DNA of 64,000 bases from Rhizomys pruinosus (GCA_009823505.1 VZQC01010991.1:1223158-1287157), one strand, 5' to 3'; counted from the first letter of the stretch, positions 22,895 through 33,865 are shown. The notes: generated from the letters alone by a model not told the origin. Made by a program: numbers and translations.

Positions 22895-23100
22895 TTTTAA
22901 ACATTTTTATTTTACGTGTACTTATGTTGATGTATGTAAGTGTACCCATGCTGTGCCCACAGAGGCCAGAAGGAGGCATTGGATCCCCTGGAGCTAGAGT
23001 TGCAGGCCACTGTGTGCCACCCTCATATGGGTTCTGAGAACTACACTTGGGTCTTTTGGAAGAACACTGACTCTTAACCACTGAGCCACTCTCCAACCCC
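22895..23100 (-). mobile_element. B3 SINE
   Basis: cacagaggccagaaggaggc through ccactgagccactctccaac. Confidence 0.8.
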
Positions 23101-23169
23101 AAAGCAGTCACTTTTTGTGACACAATTGTGAGCAAATTAAAGAACTCCTTTTATTTGGAGGTTGAGTCT

Positions 23170-23315
23170 TGTCTTTACTACTCACAGGGTCTCCCTGTAG
23201 CCCCAGCTGGCCAGGAACTCACTCTGGAGACCAGGCCAACCTTGAACTCAGAGAAATCCGCCTGCCTCTGCCTCCCGAGTCCTGGGATCAAAGGCCTGCG
23301 CCACCATGCCTGGCC
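23170..23315 (-). mobile_element. B1 SINE
   Basis: cacagggtctccctgtagcc to gcgccaccatgcctggccc. Confidence 0.9.
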
Positions 23316-23984
23316 CATTACTACTCTTTTTAGGGACACATTATCATCTGTTTATGAAATTATGGTGGGATTGGGAAGCAGTTACTTCTGATTATCATGC
23401 TTCTCTGTATCCACCTTGGGAAGGTTGTTTCAATGTTAACATCAAGTGAACTTTGGTTCTCAGGAAATACAACGTACATGTGTCCTGAATGCTTACAACA
23501 TTCAAGGTGTCCCATACCTATGTGATATAGGCTCTCACAGACGAAAGGGACACAGACTAGGAGAGCTAGAAGGCTCATTCATGGCTGTGGTCCAGAAAAA
23601 GGGCTTTATATACCCAGGGAGGCAAGACGGGCAAGTGTAGGCATGCAGCCATGCCAGTGTGAGGGTTTCCAGTGGCTGTGGGAGCTCAACAGTGACCTGG
23701 CTAGGACTGTATGGGTGTTGTGACCACAGCTAGGTAGGCCAAGCAGGCTCCAGTGGATAAACTCATACTGAGGGACATCTGGACATGACACAATGCATGC
23801 AATCTGATGGGTGGGCTCTGGGGTACAGATGGGGGAGTTCTAAATATGAGTAAGATGTATTGTATGACATGCACAAATTCTTTTAAAATATACATTGGAA
23901 CTTCTTTAAAGAGATGGGGCTGGGAGATGTAAGGAATAGGAGGAAGGTCTAGAAGGAGTGGAAAAATATAGAATTATAGCTAGG
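23316..23984. other. Unique intronic stretch without recognised features
   Basis: No repeat or exon recognised; the open frames here are short and unsupported. Confidence 0.6.
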
Positions 23985-24138
23985 GCTGGGCATCATGGTA
24001 CACGCCTTTAATCCCAGCACTTGAGAGGCAGAGGCAGGTGAATCTCTGTGAGTTCAAGGTCTACATAGTGAGTTCCAGGCCAGCTGAGACTAAAGGGAGA
24101 CCCTGTGTCAAAAGAACCCCCCCCCAAAAAAAAAAAAG
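23985..24138 (+). mobile_element. B1 SINE
   Basis: gctgggcatcatggtacacg to ccctgtgtcaaaagaa. Flanking gaattatagct on both sides (about 23,970 and 24,138) is a likely target-site duplication. Confidence 0.9.
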
Positions 24139-24341
24139 AATTATAGCTGGGACTTTGTCCCTTGAGCTCTGAGGAATTGTTGATGGTTTGGAAGAATGGC
24201 ATAATATGAGTGGGGCTCTGGGAAGACTATATCCCCTTCACAGCTTAGAGAAGGCTGTAGCCAGGCCTAACATAGAGATGGGGCCCAGCAGGTGGCTGGG
24301 TCATGAACCTAGGCAACAGAATGTCTAGTCATTTGTTTTAT

Positions 24342-24366
24342 TTATATATATATATATATATATAAT
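24342..24366 (+). repeat. (TA)n microsatellite
   Basis: About 12 TA units. Confidence 0.85.
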
Positions 24367-24404
24367 CTTTACTGTTTGGGTTTATAAAACATTGTAGCTT
24401 GGGC

Positions 24405-24605
24405 CATTTATTATGTTTATTGTCTTGCATGTGTGTAAGTGTACCTATGTCATGCAGTGTCTTTAGAGGTCAGAAAAGGGTGTTGGATCTCCTGGAACTG
24501 GAGTTATAGATGGTTGTTAGCCGCCATGTGGGTGCTGGGAATTGAACCTGGGTCCTCTGCAAGAGTAGCCAGTGCTCTTAACCACTGAGCCATCTCTCCA
24601 GCCCC
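24405..24605 (-). mobile_element. B3 SINE
   Basis: gtttattgtcttgcatgtgt tail side; ccactgagccatctctccag head at the right. Confidence 0.87.
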
Positions 24606-24649
24606 TGGGGGTGGGAGGATTGTTGTTTGGTTTATTTTGTGGGTCTTTG

Positions 24650-24792
24650 TTTTGTCTTTTTTGAGACAGGGTCTCCCTTTAGTCCCAACCGGCCTGGATG
24701 GAGCTCGCTCTGTATACCAGGCTGGCCAACAGATCCGCCTGCCTCTGCCTCCTGAGTGCTGAGATTACAGGCATATGCCACCTCGCCTGGCT
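24650..24792 (-). mobile_element. B1 SINE, diverged
   Basis: gagacagggtctccctttag to catatgccacctcgcctgg. Confidence 0.85.
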
Positions 24793-25599
24793 TGTTTGTT
24801 TGCTTTTTTAATCTTCAGACAGGCTGTCTGGTTCAGGAACATCTCTGGGCATCTCTGTAGCTTTATCTTTAACACGTCAAGCCCAAGAGAGCTTCCCCAG
24901 CCTTTTGCCAGGCCCTGAAGAAGAAGAGCCAAGGCCATGCCTAGAAGCAGGCTGCTTCCCAACTTAGGGTGTGTTAGGTCAGAGAACTTCCAGCCCCTTG
25001 AGTGCAAGAGGCTATACTTCCTGAACACTGACACTGCACTCTGTTCTTTAAGCATTTCATCATCCTCCCAAATGGACAGTGATATTTAACGATTAGCAGC
25101 AGAGCTGCTGAAGCTCTGCTCCTTTAGGGATTATGGGATTCTGTTACTTTGGTTAACAAAAGAAGGCGCCTAGGAGAATGAAGCTTTAATTATCAGTTAC
25201 TGGAAGACAACCAGTTGCCTGCTGGAAAAAAGATCTGTAAACGGTGGCCTAGCCATTCACCTCGGATGTTCTGAACAGTTGTCAGATCTAGCTTGAATCA
25301 CCTGAGTGGAAAGAAGGAATGAGTTGCACCCAGGTTCCCTGCCAGGAAATTTTACTGACTTGCTTTACTACTCTTGAATTTGTGGTTTTTGCCAGGAAAC
25401 AACATAGCTGTAAGTCCCAAGATGTCAGGAAGATGGAAGGAGCACTGCCAGGCTTTTGAGTTGGATTCCTGGTGGAGTTAGTCTGGGGGACACTTCCCTC
25501 TTCCAAGGGATTATAGCTCAATTATAGCTCATTCCCCAGGCTTGGCCACTGTCTGGGTGCTGGGTTGGGAACATCCACCTTCTCTTTCCCTACTTAGTT
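24793..25599. other. Unique intronic stretch
   Basis: No SINE. Contains a compact block at about 25,080-25,230 rich in AATTA/ATTAT words (ctttaattatcagttact) that could be regulatory; nothing firm. Confidence 0.5.
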
Positions 25600-25835
25600 T
25601 GGGCCTGTTTCTTAGAATATTTTACTATTTTTGTGTGTATGAGTATGTTGCCTGCAGGTATATAACTGCACCCATGTTGTGCAGTGCCCACAGAGATCAG
25701 AAGAAGCCATTGGATCCGCTGGAACTGGAATTACAGGTGGTTGTCAGCCTCCATGTAGGTGCTGGGACTCAAAACCAGGTCTTCTGCAAGAACAGTCAGT
25801 GCTCTCAACTGCTCAGCCATCTCTCCGCCCCTTGG
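25600..25835 (-). mobile_element. B3 SINE
   Basis: cacagagatcagaagaagcc, ctggaactggaattacaggt and ctgctcagccatctctccgc. Confidence 0.85.
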
Positions 25836-25869
25836 CCTGTTTTATGAGGGTCTGCTGTTGCTAGAGTGC

Positions 25870-26035
25870 TGAGGCCAGTTATGGTGCACACCTGTGACCC
25901 CACTGAGGCAGGAAGCTTGTAAGGCCAGGCCAGTCTGGGCTACACTATGAGACCTTGGTTCAAAAACATGTAGATTTGGGATGAACTCAGAGATCTGCCT
26001 GCCTCTGCCTCCCAAGTGCTAGGATTGAAGGTGTG
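25870..26035 (+). mobile_element. Rearranged B1/B4-type fragment
   Basis: A forward B1-like half (gtgcacacctgtgacccc, gaggcaggaagcttgtaagg) followed by a short reverse B1 piece (gcctgcctctgcctcccaag) at 25,995-26,030. Two overlapping fragments of opposite orientation. Confidence 0.55.
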
Positions 26036-26221
26036 GGGGGAGGGTCTTTTATCACCTGGACCACCAAAGAAGCCAGATGCCCACCTGTAGGGCATTCTTT
26101 TATTTCAACAGTGCTAGCCCAGCCCCAGCACTTAGATTCTAATTATACATTAGCACTGGATCTCAAAGCTCCTTAGCTCCTCTTGATGTTCTCATGTAAA
26201 AATATTTATCTTTAAAGAATT

Positions 26222-26373
26222 TGGGGCTGGAGCTGCAGCTCAGTTGGCAGAGTGCTTCCCTAGCAAGTTGGGATTGTAAGCGCCATGAGCTGTGTGTGGA
26301 TTACATACCACATTCCCAGCATTGGAAGGTGGAGGCAGAAAGACCACAGGTCTGAGGCCCTACCTCAAAAAAA
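26222..26373 (+). mobile_element. B4 (ID-B1 composite) SINE
   Basis: ID-type tRNA-like head (gctgcagctcagttggcaga, gtgcttccctagcaagttgg) joined to a B1-like half (cattcccagcattggaaggt) and a short A-tail. Confidence 0.75.
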
Positions 26374-26739
26374 TGTTTGTTTTTCAGGGAGAATACTTAC
26401 TCTAACCCTGCAAAAGACTATCAGTGTGCCTTTAAAACTGTGTATTCCAGACCCCTGACTCCTGTTAGATTCTGTGCTATCACAAAATCAGTATGCTCAG
26501 CTAACTGGCCTGTAAACAACCCAGAAGAAGGTGTACTTAATCCCTTGTCCATGAGCAGCTCCCCTCCTGCCCCTCACCCCTCACCTATCTGGCTGCCTGC
26601 TCCTCCTCCTCATTTTATAAGCAGTGCTTGACCAAGAAGGGTATCCATAGAAACTGGTGAAGAAGAAAAAACGAGCTGAGCTGTTCTCCTTAACTTTACT
26701 GGGCCTTTCTTTTTTGTTTCTCTCTGTTTTTATTTTACG

Positions 26740-28140
26740 AATTTTTTTTTTCTTTATTTGTATTTATTTCTGTATGTGTATTGTGAGGTGATAACTGTTG
26801 CATGCAAGTTTGTGCACCCGTGTCGTGCGAGTCCTTAGCCGTTGAGTGTCCAGAGGGTCTCAGATTGCCCCTGGAACTGTAGTTCTCCTTGAATTGGAGT
26901 GTCAGACGGTTTTCAGCCACCAATGTTGGGTGCTGGGTGAATCGATAACTCTCGGATTGCCTTCTGTTTATAGTTAGCGGTTTTTCGCCACGATCCTGGC
27001 TGTTCGCTTGCTTAAACGCTTTAGTGCCATTCTCTCTCCATGCCCCTATGGGGTACCATTTCTTAACAGTAGCTGTAAGAGGCTAATATGGACTTGGGCC
27101 TGGAAGAGATCGGCCCTACGACGGTTAAGATCGCATGGACCCGATGCTTCTCGAGGATGGACCAGGGTTGACTCCAGTCACCCAGCATGGTCGGCCGAGA
27201 TCGAAGCCATCGCTTGAAGTCTCATATTATACAAGAGTATACTTCCTAGTATTACCAGGGGAAATTCGGCCATCTTTTGTGATCTCCGGCATTTGCACGA
27301 ACACCGTGGTCAAGCAAGACCTTGCCATGCAAGAAATACAGGCTTCAGTCACTACATTATCAAGAAGATAATTAGTAATAATTAACAAATAAAAAAAAAA
27401 AAGCTATCCATCACATTTGTAACCACTTTTGAGTGAAATGAAAGTATTAATGGATGCTCTGCTAGTTCATTAAATCTAAAAGAGGCGTTTGCTAGCACTT
27501 GTTCCCCAAAGATTGCGGGGGGACGCCACACTGGAACTCGGCGACTAGACGACCAAGGGCCATCAAAGTGATCCCAGGGCCCACATGTGTAGGAGAGAAA
27601 CCACTCCTGTGAGAGCTGTCTCTATAGCGCGTATTCCACCAGCTCACATGTACTGGGTGCGCTTGTTACACCTACTATGTAGCATCGTGTGTCATATTAC
27701 ATACACACACACACAGTGGCTGGCAGGCGCACTCTGCTGGAGGCCCCACAATGATCTTCTGCGTACCACTTCGTGGGACTTCTTATTCTTTCTGGGCTAG
27801 TTCAACCTCTATGTGGTTTCATGGCTCTTTGCTGTTATTGTTGATATTTCTATTTCAGCATTTAAGACCCAAATATTAGATCTTGTTAATCCTCTCTTCA
27901 GGCTTGGTGGGTATAGGTAGAGAATAAATTCGGCGTACATGGTAAGTTATTGTCCTGTCTAAAGAACTGATATACCGTCTACGAACAATTCATACCCATG
28001 CTTTTGGGTGAGTCACATCTCAATGCACAGTGTCTACCTATGAAAATCCAACTAAACCACATGAATAGTATGAAGCGGGAGTGTTGCTGGGGAAAGTCAT
28101 GGGGGAGCGAATACGGGGGAATTAAAGAGTATGGAGGGGG
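26740..28140. other. Low-quality sequence segment containing a scrambled B2
   Basis: A reverse B2 (26,740-27,005) starts close to consensus (tgcaagtttgtgcacccgtg) and then breaks into insertions and substitutions. The following 1.1 kb is unusually rich in CpG-containing words (cgatcctgg, ctcgaggatgg, cggccgagatcg) for an intron and has no recognisable repeat, which looks like unpolished read sequence. Confidence 0.6.
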
Positions 28141-28141
28141 T

Positions 28142-28363
28142 GCGCAGCGGATAGATGGCTAGTGCGTTAAAGATGCCGACGTGCTGCTTTGCAAGAGTGA
28201 CTCCGGTTCTGCTCCAGCATTCAACATGCGCGCTGAGAACCATCTGTAACTCCAATTCCAGGAGAACTCCAGTTCCAGGGGAATCCGACACCCTCTTCTG
28301 ACCTCCGCGGCATTGCACAACATGGGTGCACAAACCTACATGCAGACAGTACATTCATACAAA

Positions 28364-28410
<47 letters not shown>

Positions 28411-28440
28411 AATTTTAAAAAAAGAAAAAATTAAAAAAAA
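28142..28440 (+). mobile_element. B2 SINE with target-site duplication, noisy head
   Basis: The head is damaged (ggatagatggctagtgcgtt), the body normal with the duplicated aactccaattccaggaga/aactccagttccagggga module. Flanked by agagtatggagggggt at 28,126-28,141 and 28,441-28,456. The tail has expanded to AAAT repeats. Confidence 0.9.
28358..28412 (+). repeat. (AAAT)n microsatellite in B2 tail
   Basis: About 13 aaat units. Confidence 0.9.
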
Positions 28441-28630
28441 AGAGTATGGAGGGGGTACGATCAAGTCCATTTTATGTGTGTGTGAATTGAAAGAATGATG
28501 GTTATAATTTGCCACCTTTTCCTACCTTTGCCAGCCCCCCAGAGGGTCCTGTCTGAGAGTTAGTGCCAAGCTAAGGCAGAAGATAGATGCCAAGTGTTGG
28601 TGGGGAACAGAGAATTCTTTACAGATCCCC

Positions 28631-28644
28631 GTGCCCCCTGCTGG
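28631..28644 (-). promoter_or_regulatory. CTCF core-motif match
   Basis: The plus strand reads gtgccccctgctgg, so the minus strand reads CCAGCAGGGGGCAC, agreeing at all 14 positions with the CTCF core CCASYAGRKGGCRS. It lies in unique DNA between two B2 elements. Occupancy is inference. Confidence 0.55.
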
Positions 28645-28667
28645 GGACAGATGTCCTTCATAAGAAG

Positions 28668-28890
28668 GCGCTGGAGAGATGGCTTACCGGTTAAGAGCAC
28701 CGACTGCTCTTGCAGAGAACCTGGGTTCTATTCTCAGCACCCACATGGCGGCTAAGAGCCGTCTTTAACTCCAGTTCCAGGGGAATCCGACACCCTCTTC
28801 TGACCTCCGCGGCATTGCACAACATGGGTGCACAGACCTACATGCAGACAGTACATTCATACACATTTTAAAAAAAGGAAAGAAAAAAGA
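28668..28890 (+). mobile_element. B2 SINE
   Basis: ggcgctggagagatggctta head, catggcggctaagagccgtc, single (not duplicated) cagttccagg module, A/G-rich tail. Confidence 0.92.
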
Positions 28891-29079
28891 GAGAGTAGCT
28901 CTGGTCCCCATCACTTCAGCCCAGATTCTCCAGGCAGCAGCAGGAACACTGACATCTGATGTTTGTGTGAGTGGACTTGGTATACTTGCAGCCCAACCTA
29001 AGAGGGCTCAGAAGTCAACATAGGCCAGTGGGTTTGAGCACAAGGGGCTTAGATCCTTGTACTGTGTGCAGCTGCAGCA

Positions 29080-29560
29080 TCTGATGTCAGATGGGTTGGC
29101 CGTAAGACCTTGTCATGAGGTGAGAGCATTGGGAACAAAATGAGCATTATGAGCCATTCGTGTTACAACATTTGGACCTCAGTGTTTGCTTGCAAGCAGA
29201 AGCAGGGGCTAATTTGCAAGGCTGCTTTTGTGAAGCTGCCTTTTGATCAATGATTGCCTGTGTTAATGTTTCAGTAAGCTATTGATTTCTGCAGCAGATT
29301 TTGTTCCCTGAATTTATGTGCAGTGGGTCTCTGCAGCACACTATGCATGTTTGATTAAAGTTGAGTTGACTTCCTTCCTGTTGAGGCTTTGAGCTGCTTC
29401 ACTCTGTTTGTAGAACCAAAGCTTCCCCCAATGTGTTGTTTTGTTTGTGTTCAGGATTTAGCCACCCATGCAGGCAGCAGTGTGCTGTTCTAATCCTCCA
29501 GTGTTTAATCTCTTGGTGGCCATTGCAGCTAATAAAACCTGGCCTGGATTTATTATTGTT
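29080..29560. promoter_or_regulatory. Candidate conserved non-coding block
   Basis: SINE-free unique DNA with clusters such as ttgatcaatgattgcctgtg, taagctattgatttctgcag and tttgattaaagttgag, resembling homeodomain/TCF-rich enhancers. Conservation was not tested. Confidence 0.28.
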
Positions 29561-29946
29561 TTATCAATGTAATGTGTAATACCTATTGTTTTATCAACTT
29601 TTGTCATAATTGATATACATGCCACATATGCTTTGTATAGAAAAATACACCCCTACTTTAAGTATACCATTCAAATTACGTTTTGACAACTATATACATC
29701 TGTGTGAATAATTCCACCATCAATTATAGATGTGTCTGTGGTCTACTTGAGTATTTACTCTGTTGGGTCCTTGGCAAACACTCTCCTACTCCACCCTACA
29801 GGCCCTAGGCAACCACTGATGGGCCTTTTTGTGGTTATAGATTTCCCCTTTGAGAAGGTAATTATATTTGCCTGGGTGCTTTCATTTACTAGGCTGTTTT
29901 CCATCTCTTACTGTGCCAGTCCTTTTTTATTAGTAAGTAATATTTC

Positions 29947-30110
29947 TTTTTCTTTTTGTTTTTTTGTTTTTTCGAGAAAGGGTCTCCCTGTAGCCCCAGC
30001 TGTCCTGGAACTCATTCTGTAGACCAGGCTGGCCTTGAATTCACAAAGATCCGCCTGCCTCTGCCTCCTGAGTGCTAGGATTAAAGGCATGTGCCACCAC
30101 GCCAGGCCAT
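29947..30110 (-). mobile_element. B1 SINE inserted in old L1, with target-site duplication
   Basis: Complete reverse B1. Flanks agtaagtaatatttc at 29,932-29,946 and 30,111-30,125. Confidence 0.93.
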
Positions 30111-30183
30111 AGTAAGTAATATTTCAGTGAGTGGGCATGCTATAATCCAATTATCCTGCCTCCTATAACATGTGTCGTGCTTT

Positions 30184-30300
30184 CAGCTGAGCATGGTGAC
30201 ACACACCTTCCATCCCAGCATGCTGGAGGCAGAGGCAGGCAGATCCCTGTGAGATCAAGCCCATCCAGCCTAGTTTACACAGCAAGTTCAAGTTTCTATT
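30184..30300 (+). mobile_element. B1 fragment
   Basis: gctgagcatggtgacacaca to acagcaagttcaag, no A-tail. Confidence 0.75.
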
Positions 30301-30584
30301 GTAAAAATCTTTGTATGAGCATATTTTTACTTCTTGTGTGTAAACAAGCCAGTCAGAGAGTTGCTGGTTCTATGGCATTAACTTGATAGAAACTGGTTAA
30401 TGTTTTTACAGAGTGCTCCCACCAGCAGTGCAGAGGGTTAGTCATCCCCGCTCCCTTTTCATTGAAACTTGTTCTATTTTCTCAACACTGATTTCAGATC
30501 ATCCCTTCTTGCCTGGCCATCTTGATCCTTGGTCTCAGAGGTAAAATCTAGTTTAGGTTCCTTCTTGTTTAAAAGTTGTTACTT

Positions 30585-30841
30585 GGGGCTGGAGAGATGG
30601 CCTAGCAGTTAAGAGCACCGACTGCTCTTACAGAGGACCCGGGTTCAATCCCCAGCACCCACATGGCGGCCGAGAACCGCCTGAAACTCCAATTCCAGGA
30701 GAAAACTCCAGTTCGAGGGTAATTCGACACCCTCTTCTGACCTCCGCGGCATTGCACGACACGGGTGCACAAACTTGCATGCAGACAGTACATTCATACA
30801 CATACAGAAATAAATAAAATTAATTAAAAAAATTTTTTTTT
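30585..30841 (+). mobile_element. B2 SINE
   Basis: gggctggagagatggcctag to an A/T-rich tail. Contains the duplicated aactccaattccaggaga / actccagttcgagggtaa module. Flanked by aagttgttacttg (30,573-30,585 and 30,842-30,854). Confidence 0.93.
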
Positions 30842-30856
30842 AAGTTGTTACTTGTT

Positions 30857-31012
30857 GCCGGGCATGGTGGCACACACCTTTAATCCTAGCACTTGGGAGG
30901 CAGAGGCAAGTGGATCTTTGTGAGTTCAAGGCCAGCCTGGTCTACGGAGCAAATTCCAGGACAGCTGGGGCTACAGGGAGACCCTGTCTCAAAAAGACAA
31001 AAAATTTAAAAA
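30857..31012 (+). mobile_element. B1 SINE at the same target as the adjacent B2
   Basis: gccgggcatggtggcacaca to ctgtctcaaaaagacaaa. The right flank gttgttacttgttg (31,014-31,027) repeats the left flank at 30,844-30,857. Confidence 0.93.
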
Positions 31013-31039
31013 TGTTGTTACTTGTTGACCGAAAGTTGA

Positions 31040-31235
31040 TGTTGGGGTTAGAAAATTGGCTCAGCAGTTAAGAGTACCTGGGTTCAATTCCCAGCACCTA
31101 CATGGCAGCCAACAACCAACCATCCATAACTCCAGTTCTTAGGGAATCAGACACCCTCTTAGGACCTTCAAGGTCATTACATGTGCATTTACATACATGG
31201 AGATAATATACTCATACACATAAAATAAAAATTAT
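31040..31235 (+). mobile_element. Old B2 SINE with internal deletion
   Basis: gttagaaaattggctcagca head, missing the tgctcttgcagagg segment, ending catacacataaaataa. Confidence 0.8.
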
Positions 31236-31482
31236 AGAAAGTTGATGTTGGCTTCATCATGTTTTTCTTTGGGCCTCACCTGTTAGCAGAGCACCAACCA
31301 TGTAAGAATAACCATGGGAAGGGCCAAGCTGGCTCCTGGGGCCTCTTTTCTCTTTGGTGTCTGATAAAAGGCCCATTTTTCAGTGAACTCTGGTTTCTCT
31401 TGAATTCTCTGCATTATGCTGTCTTTTAAACCCATTGCAGACCCTTTCAAAACATTGGTGTTTAAGAAGCAGAGCTGGTACC

Positions 31483-31607
31483 CAGATATGGTGGCACACG
31501 CCTTTAATCCCAGCACTCAGGAGGCAGAGGCAGGCAGATCTCTGTGAGTTCCAGGCCAGCTGTGGCTACAGGGAACTCCTGTCTCAAAAAAAAAAAAAAA
31601 AAAAAAT
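31483..31607 (+). mobile_element. B1 SINE with internal deletion
   Basis: tggtggcacacgcctttaat to cctgtctc plus a 24-base A-tail; lacks the middle cctggtctacag part. Confidence 0.88.
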
Positions 31608-31624
31608 AGAGATGATCAGTTGTA

Positions 31625-31777
31625 GGCTGGGTGTGGTGGCGCACGCCTTTAATCCCAGCACTCTGGAGGCAGAGGCAGACGCATCTCTGTAAGTTCAAGG
31701 CCAGCCTGGTCTACATAGCAAGCTCCAGGCCAGCTGGGACTAAAGGGAGACCCTGTCTCAAAATACCAAAAAAAAAA
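31625..31777 (+). mobile_element. B1 SINE
   Basis: gctgggtgtggtggcgcacg to accctgtctcaaaatacc and an A-tail. Flanking atcagttgta / atcagttgtt is a probable target-site duplication. Confidence 0.9.
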
Positions 31778-31834
31778 GTAATCAGTTGTTACTATGTGAT
31801 AGTAATAAACATTGTTTAGAAATGTCTGGGTGAG

Positions 31835-32035
31835 AGGCTGGAGTGATGGCTCAGCAGTTAAGAGCACCGACTGCTCTTGCAGAGAACCTGGGTTCAATTC
31901 TCAGCACCCACATGGCGGCTAAGAACCGACTTTAACTCCAGTTCCAGGGGAATCCGACGCCCTCTTCTGACCTCCTCGGCATTGCAGGACACGGGTGCAC
32001 CAACCTGCATGCAGACAGCACACTCATACACATAA
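31835..32035 (+). mobile_element. B2 SINE with target-site duplication and expanded tail
   Basis: ggctggagtgatggctcagc head. Flanks agaaatgtctgggtga at 31,819-31,834 and 32,129-32,144 enclose the element and its purine-repeat tail. Confidence 0.93.
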
Positions 32036-32127
32036 AAAAAAAAAGAAAGAAAGAAAGAAAGAAAGAAGGAAGGAAGGAAGGAAGGAAGGAAGGAAGGAAG
32101 GAAGGAAGGAAGGAAGGAAGAAAGAAA
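32036..32127 (+). repeat. (GAAA)n(GGAA)n microsatellite
   Basis: Expanded tail of the preceding B2: about 5 gaaa and then about 14 ggaa units. Confidence 0.92.
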
Positions 32128-32144
32128 AGAAATGTCTGGGTGAT

Positions 32145-32700
32145 ACTCCAGTGGTTCAGGAAAGACCAGCAGACTTGGCAGAGAGCCAGCTGGATAGCCC
32201 AGCCTCCTTCCCGACCATTGGATTTCTTATTACATCCCAGGCTTCTTTAGTTCCTTGGCTCCTAAGATGACCCAGGCTAAAGGAAGAGTTAGAAGGACCT
32301 GCTGTGGGTTCCCGTCATTATTATACCCAGATTTGGAGTAAGCTCTGGTTTATTGGATCCCCACTCACTTGCATTGATGAAACATGCCACTCTGATCATG
32401 TGTTCAAGAGTGGCCAGGATTTACTTTGACTTCTGTTCCAGTTTTCTTACAGGATAACCTAAAGTCAGGTAGGTCAGTTTTCAGTAAGCAGAGATCCTGT
32501 AACCCTCTAGCAAGTTTGTGAGCCTGGGCCCTCTGTGACAACACAGTACTGGTATAGGACAATTCGTTCCAGAGTCAGAAAGGTGAGAAGTGACATGATG
32601 GAAGCAGGAGACTCAAGGGTGAAACAGCCCCCCCCCCCCCAAAAAAAAAGAAATAGCCCACTGGTTAGCAGCTGTAGCTGCCATTTGTTTTTTGGGTTGC
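32145..32700. other. Unique intronic stretch without recognised features
   Basis: Only a C-run and A-run at 32,628-32,650 stand out. Confidence 0.5.
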
Positions 32701-32714
32701 TTTGTTTTGTTTTG

Positions 32715-32866
32715 TTGGTCTTTTTGAGACAGGTCTCCCTGTAGCTCTAGCTGTCCTGGAACTCACTATGTAGACCAGACTGGCCTTGAACTCACAAAGA
32801 TCTGCCTGCCTCTGCCTCCCAAGTGCTAGAATTAAAGGCATGCACCACCATGCCTGACTTGTAGCT
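32715..32866 (-). mobile_element. B1 SINE
   Basis: ggtctttttgagacaggtct to gcaccaccatgcctgac. Flanked by tagctgccattt on both sides (about 32,675 and 32,863). Confidence 0.93.
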
Positions 32867-33169
32867 GCCATTTGTACTGCAGCACATGGTAGAGAAATAG
32901 TCAGAAATCCTAAAGGCAGTTTCTGCATTTTCTCTTCTTGTTCAGTTAGCACCTCATAAAACTGGGGGGCCAGAGGGTACGTACATGTGCAGTGTGAATG
33001 TGCTGGTCCCTGGTGCTGGTCCCTGGCCTCCCTGGCCTAGGACAGTGCTGCATTTGTTAAGTGTTGGTAGTAACTTTTGGCAGTAAGCACTTTGTTAAGT
33101 ACTGAATAATTAAGTACTGAAAGGTTGACACACATCTGCAACTCCAAGGACCACCAGTTCTTGCTTCAT

Positions 33170-33291
33170 AAACCATTAAGGATCCAGGGGCAGTCCACTC
33201 CTGCAATCTGGGAGCTTCGAGGTGGAAACAGGAGGATCCAAGTTCATGGTTAACCTGGGCTACATAATAGGACCCTGTCTTGAAAAAAAAA
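33170..33291 (+). mobile_element. Diverged B1/B4-like fragment
   Basis: aggtggaaacaggaggatcc and gggctacataataggaccct, followed by an A-tail. Confidence 0.6.
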
Positions 33292-33535
33292 GGACTGAGG
33301 GGGAAGTGGGCAGATAGCTTAGTAAAGTGTTGGCCATGCAAGCTGGAAGAACTGAACTTGATCCTCAAAACCTGTGTGAGAAAGGCAGGTATGGTGGTAG
33401 ACACTTGTTATCCCACTACTTCAGAGATAGGCAGGCAAATCCCTGAGGCTCGCTGGCTAGCAGCCTACTTGGCAATAAGCCAGTGAGAAGGTGCCCATGA
33501 ACCTGATGAACAACACCCAAGGTTATTCTAACCTA

Positions 33536-33559
33536 CACACACACACACACACACACACT
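33536..33559 (+). repeat. (AC)n microsatellite
   Basis: About 12 AC units. Confidence 0.85.
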
Positions 33560-33760
33560 GCCAGAGAGATGGCTCAGTGCTTAAAAGTACTAGCTACTCT
33601 TTGCAGAGGATCTGGGTTCAGTTCCCAGCACCCACCTGGCAACTAAGAACTGACAGTGACTACAGTACCAGGGGAGCAGATGCCTTCTGGCTCTTCAAGG
33701 CCTGATGCACAGGTATGCTTACATGCATATAGGTAAAACACTCAAAAAGTTTTTCAAAAA
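33560..33760 (+). mobile_element. B3 SINE
   Basis: gagagatggctcagtgctta head, cagttcccagcacccacctg, ending aggtaaaacactcaaa. Confidence 0.82.
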
Positions 33761-33777
33761 GGAATACACACATAAAA

Positions 33778-33865
33778 TGTGGAGATGTAGCCCTGTGGTA
33801 CAGGGCTTGCCTAGGTTGTACGGTGCCCTGGCTTCTGCTTGCCCCCTTCAATAAAAGGGAAAAAA
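33778..33865 (+). mobile_element. ID-like SINE fragment
   Basis: gagatgtagccctgtggtac and agggcttgcctaggttgt resemble the ID tRNA-Ala-like head; short A-tail. Confidence 0.5.

Larger units (their letters stand above)
29590..30540 (+). mobile_element. Ancient LINE-1 3' fragment (L1M-like)
   Basis: Words typical of old mammalian L1 3' ends occur in order: ttgacaactatatacatctg, ccctaggcaaccactgatgg, gttatagatttcccctttg, tatgagcatatttttacttc and cccaccagcagtgcagaggg. Interrupted by a B1 (29,947-30,110) and a further B1-like piece (30,184-30,300). Confidence 0.65.

Noticed and set aside
26990..27340. Small CpG island or promoter
   Set aside because: CpGs occur in sequence that looks like read errors and next to a scrambled B2, with no exon after it.
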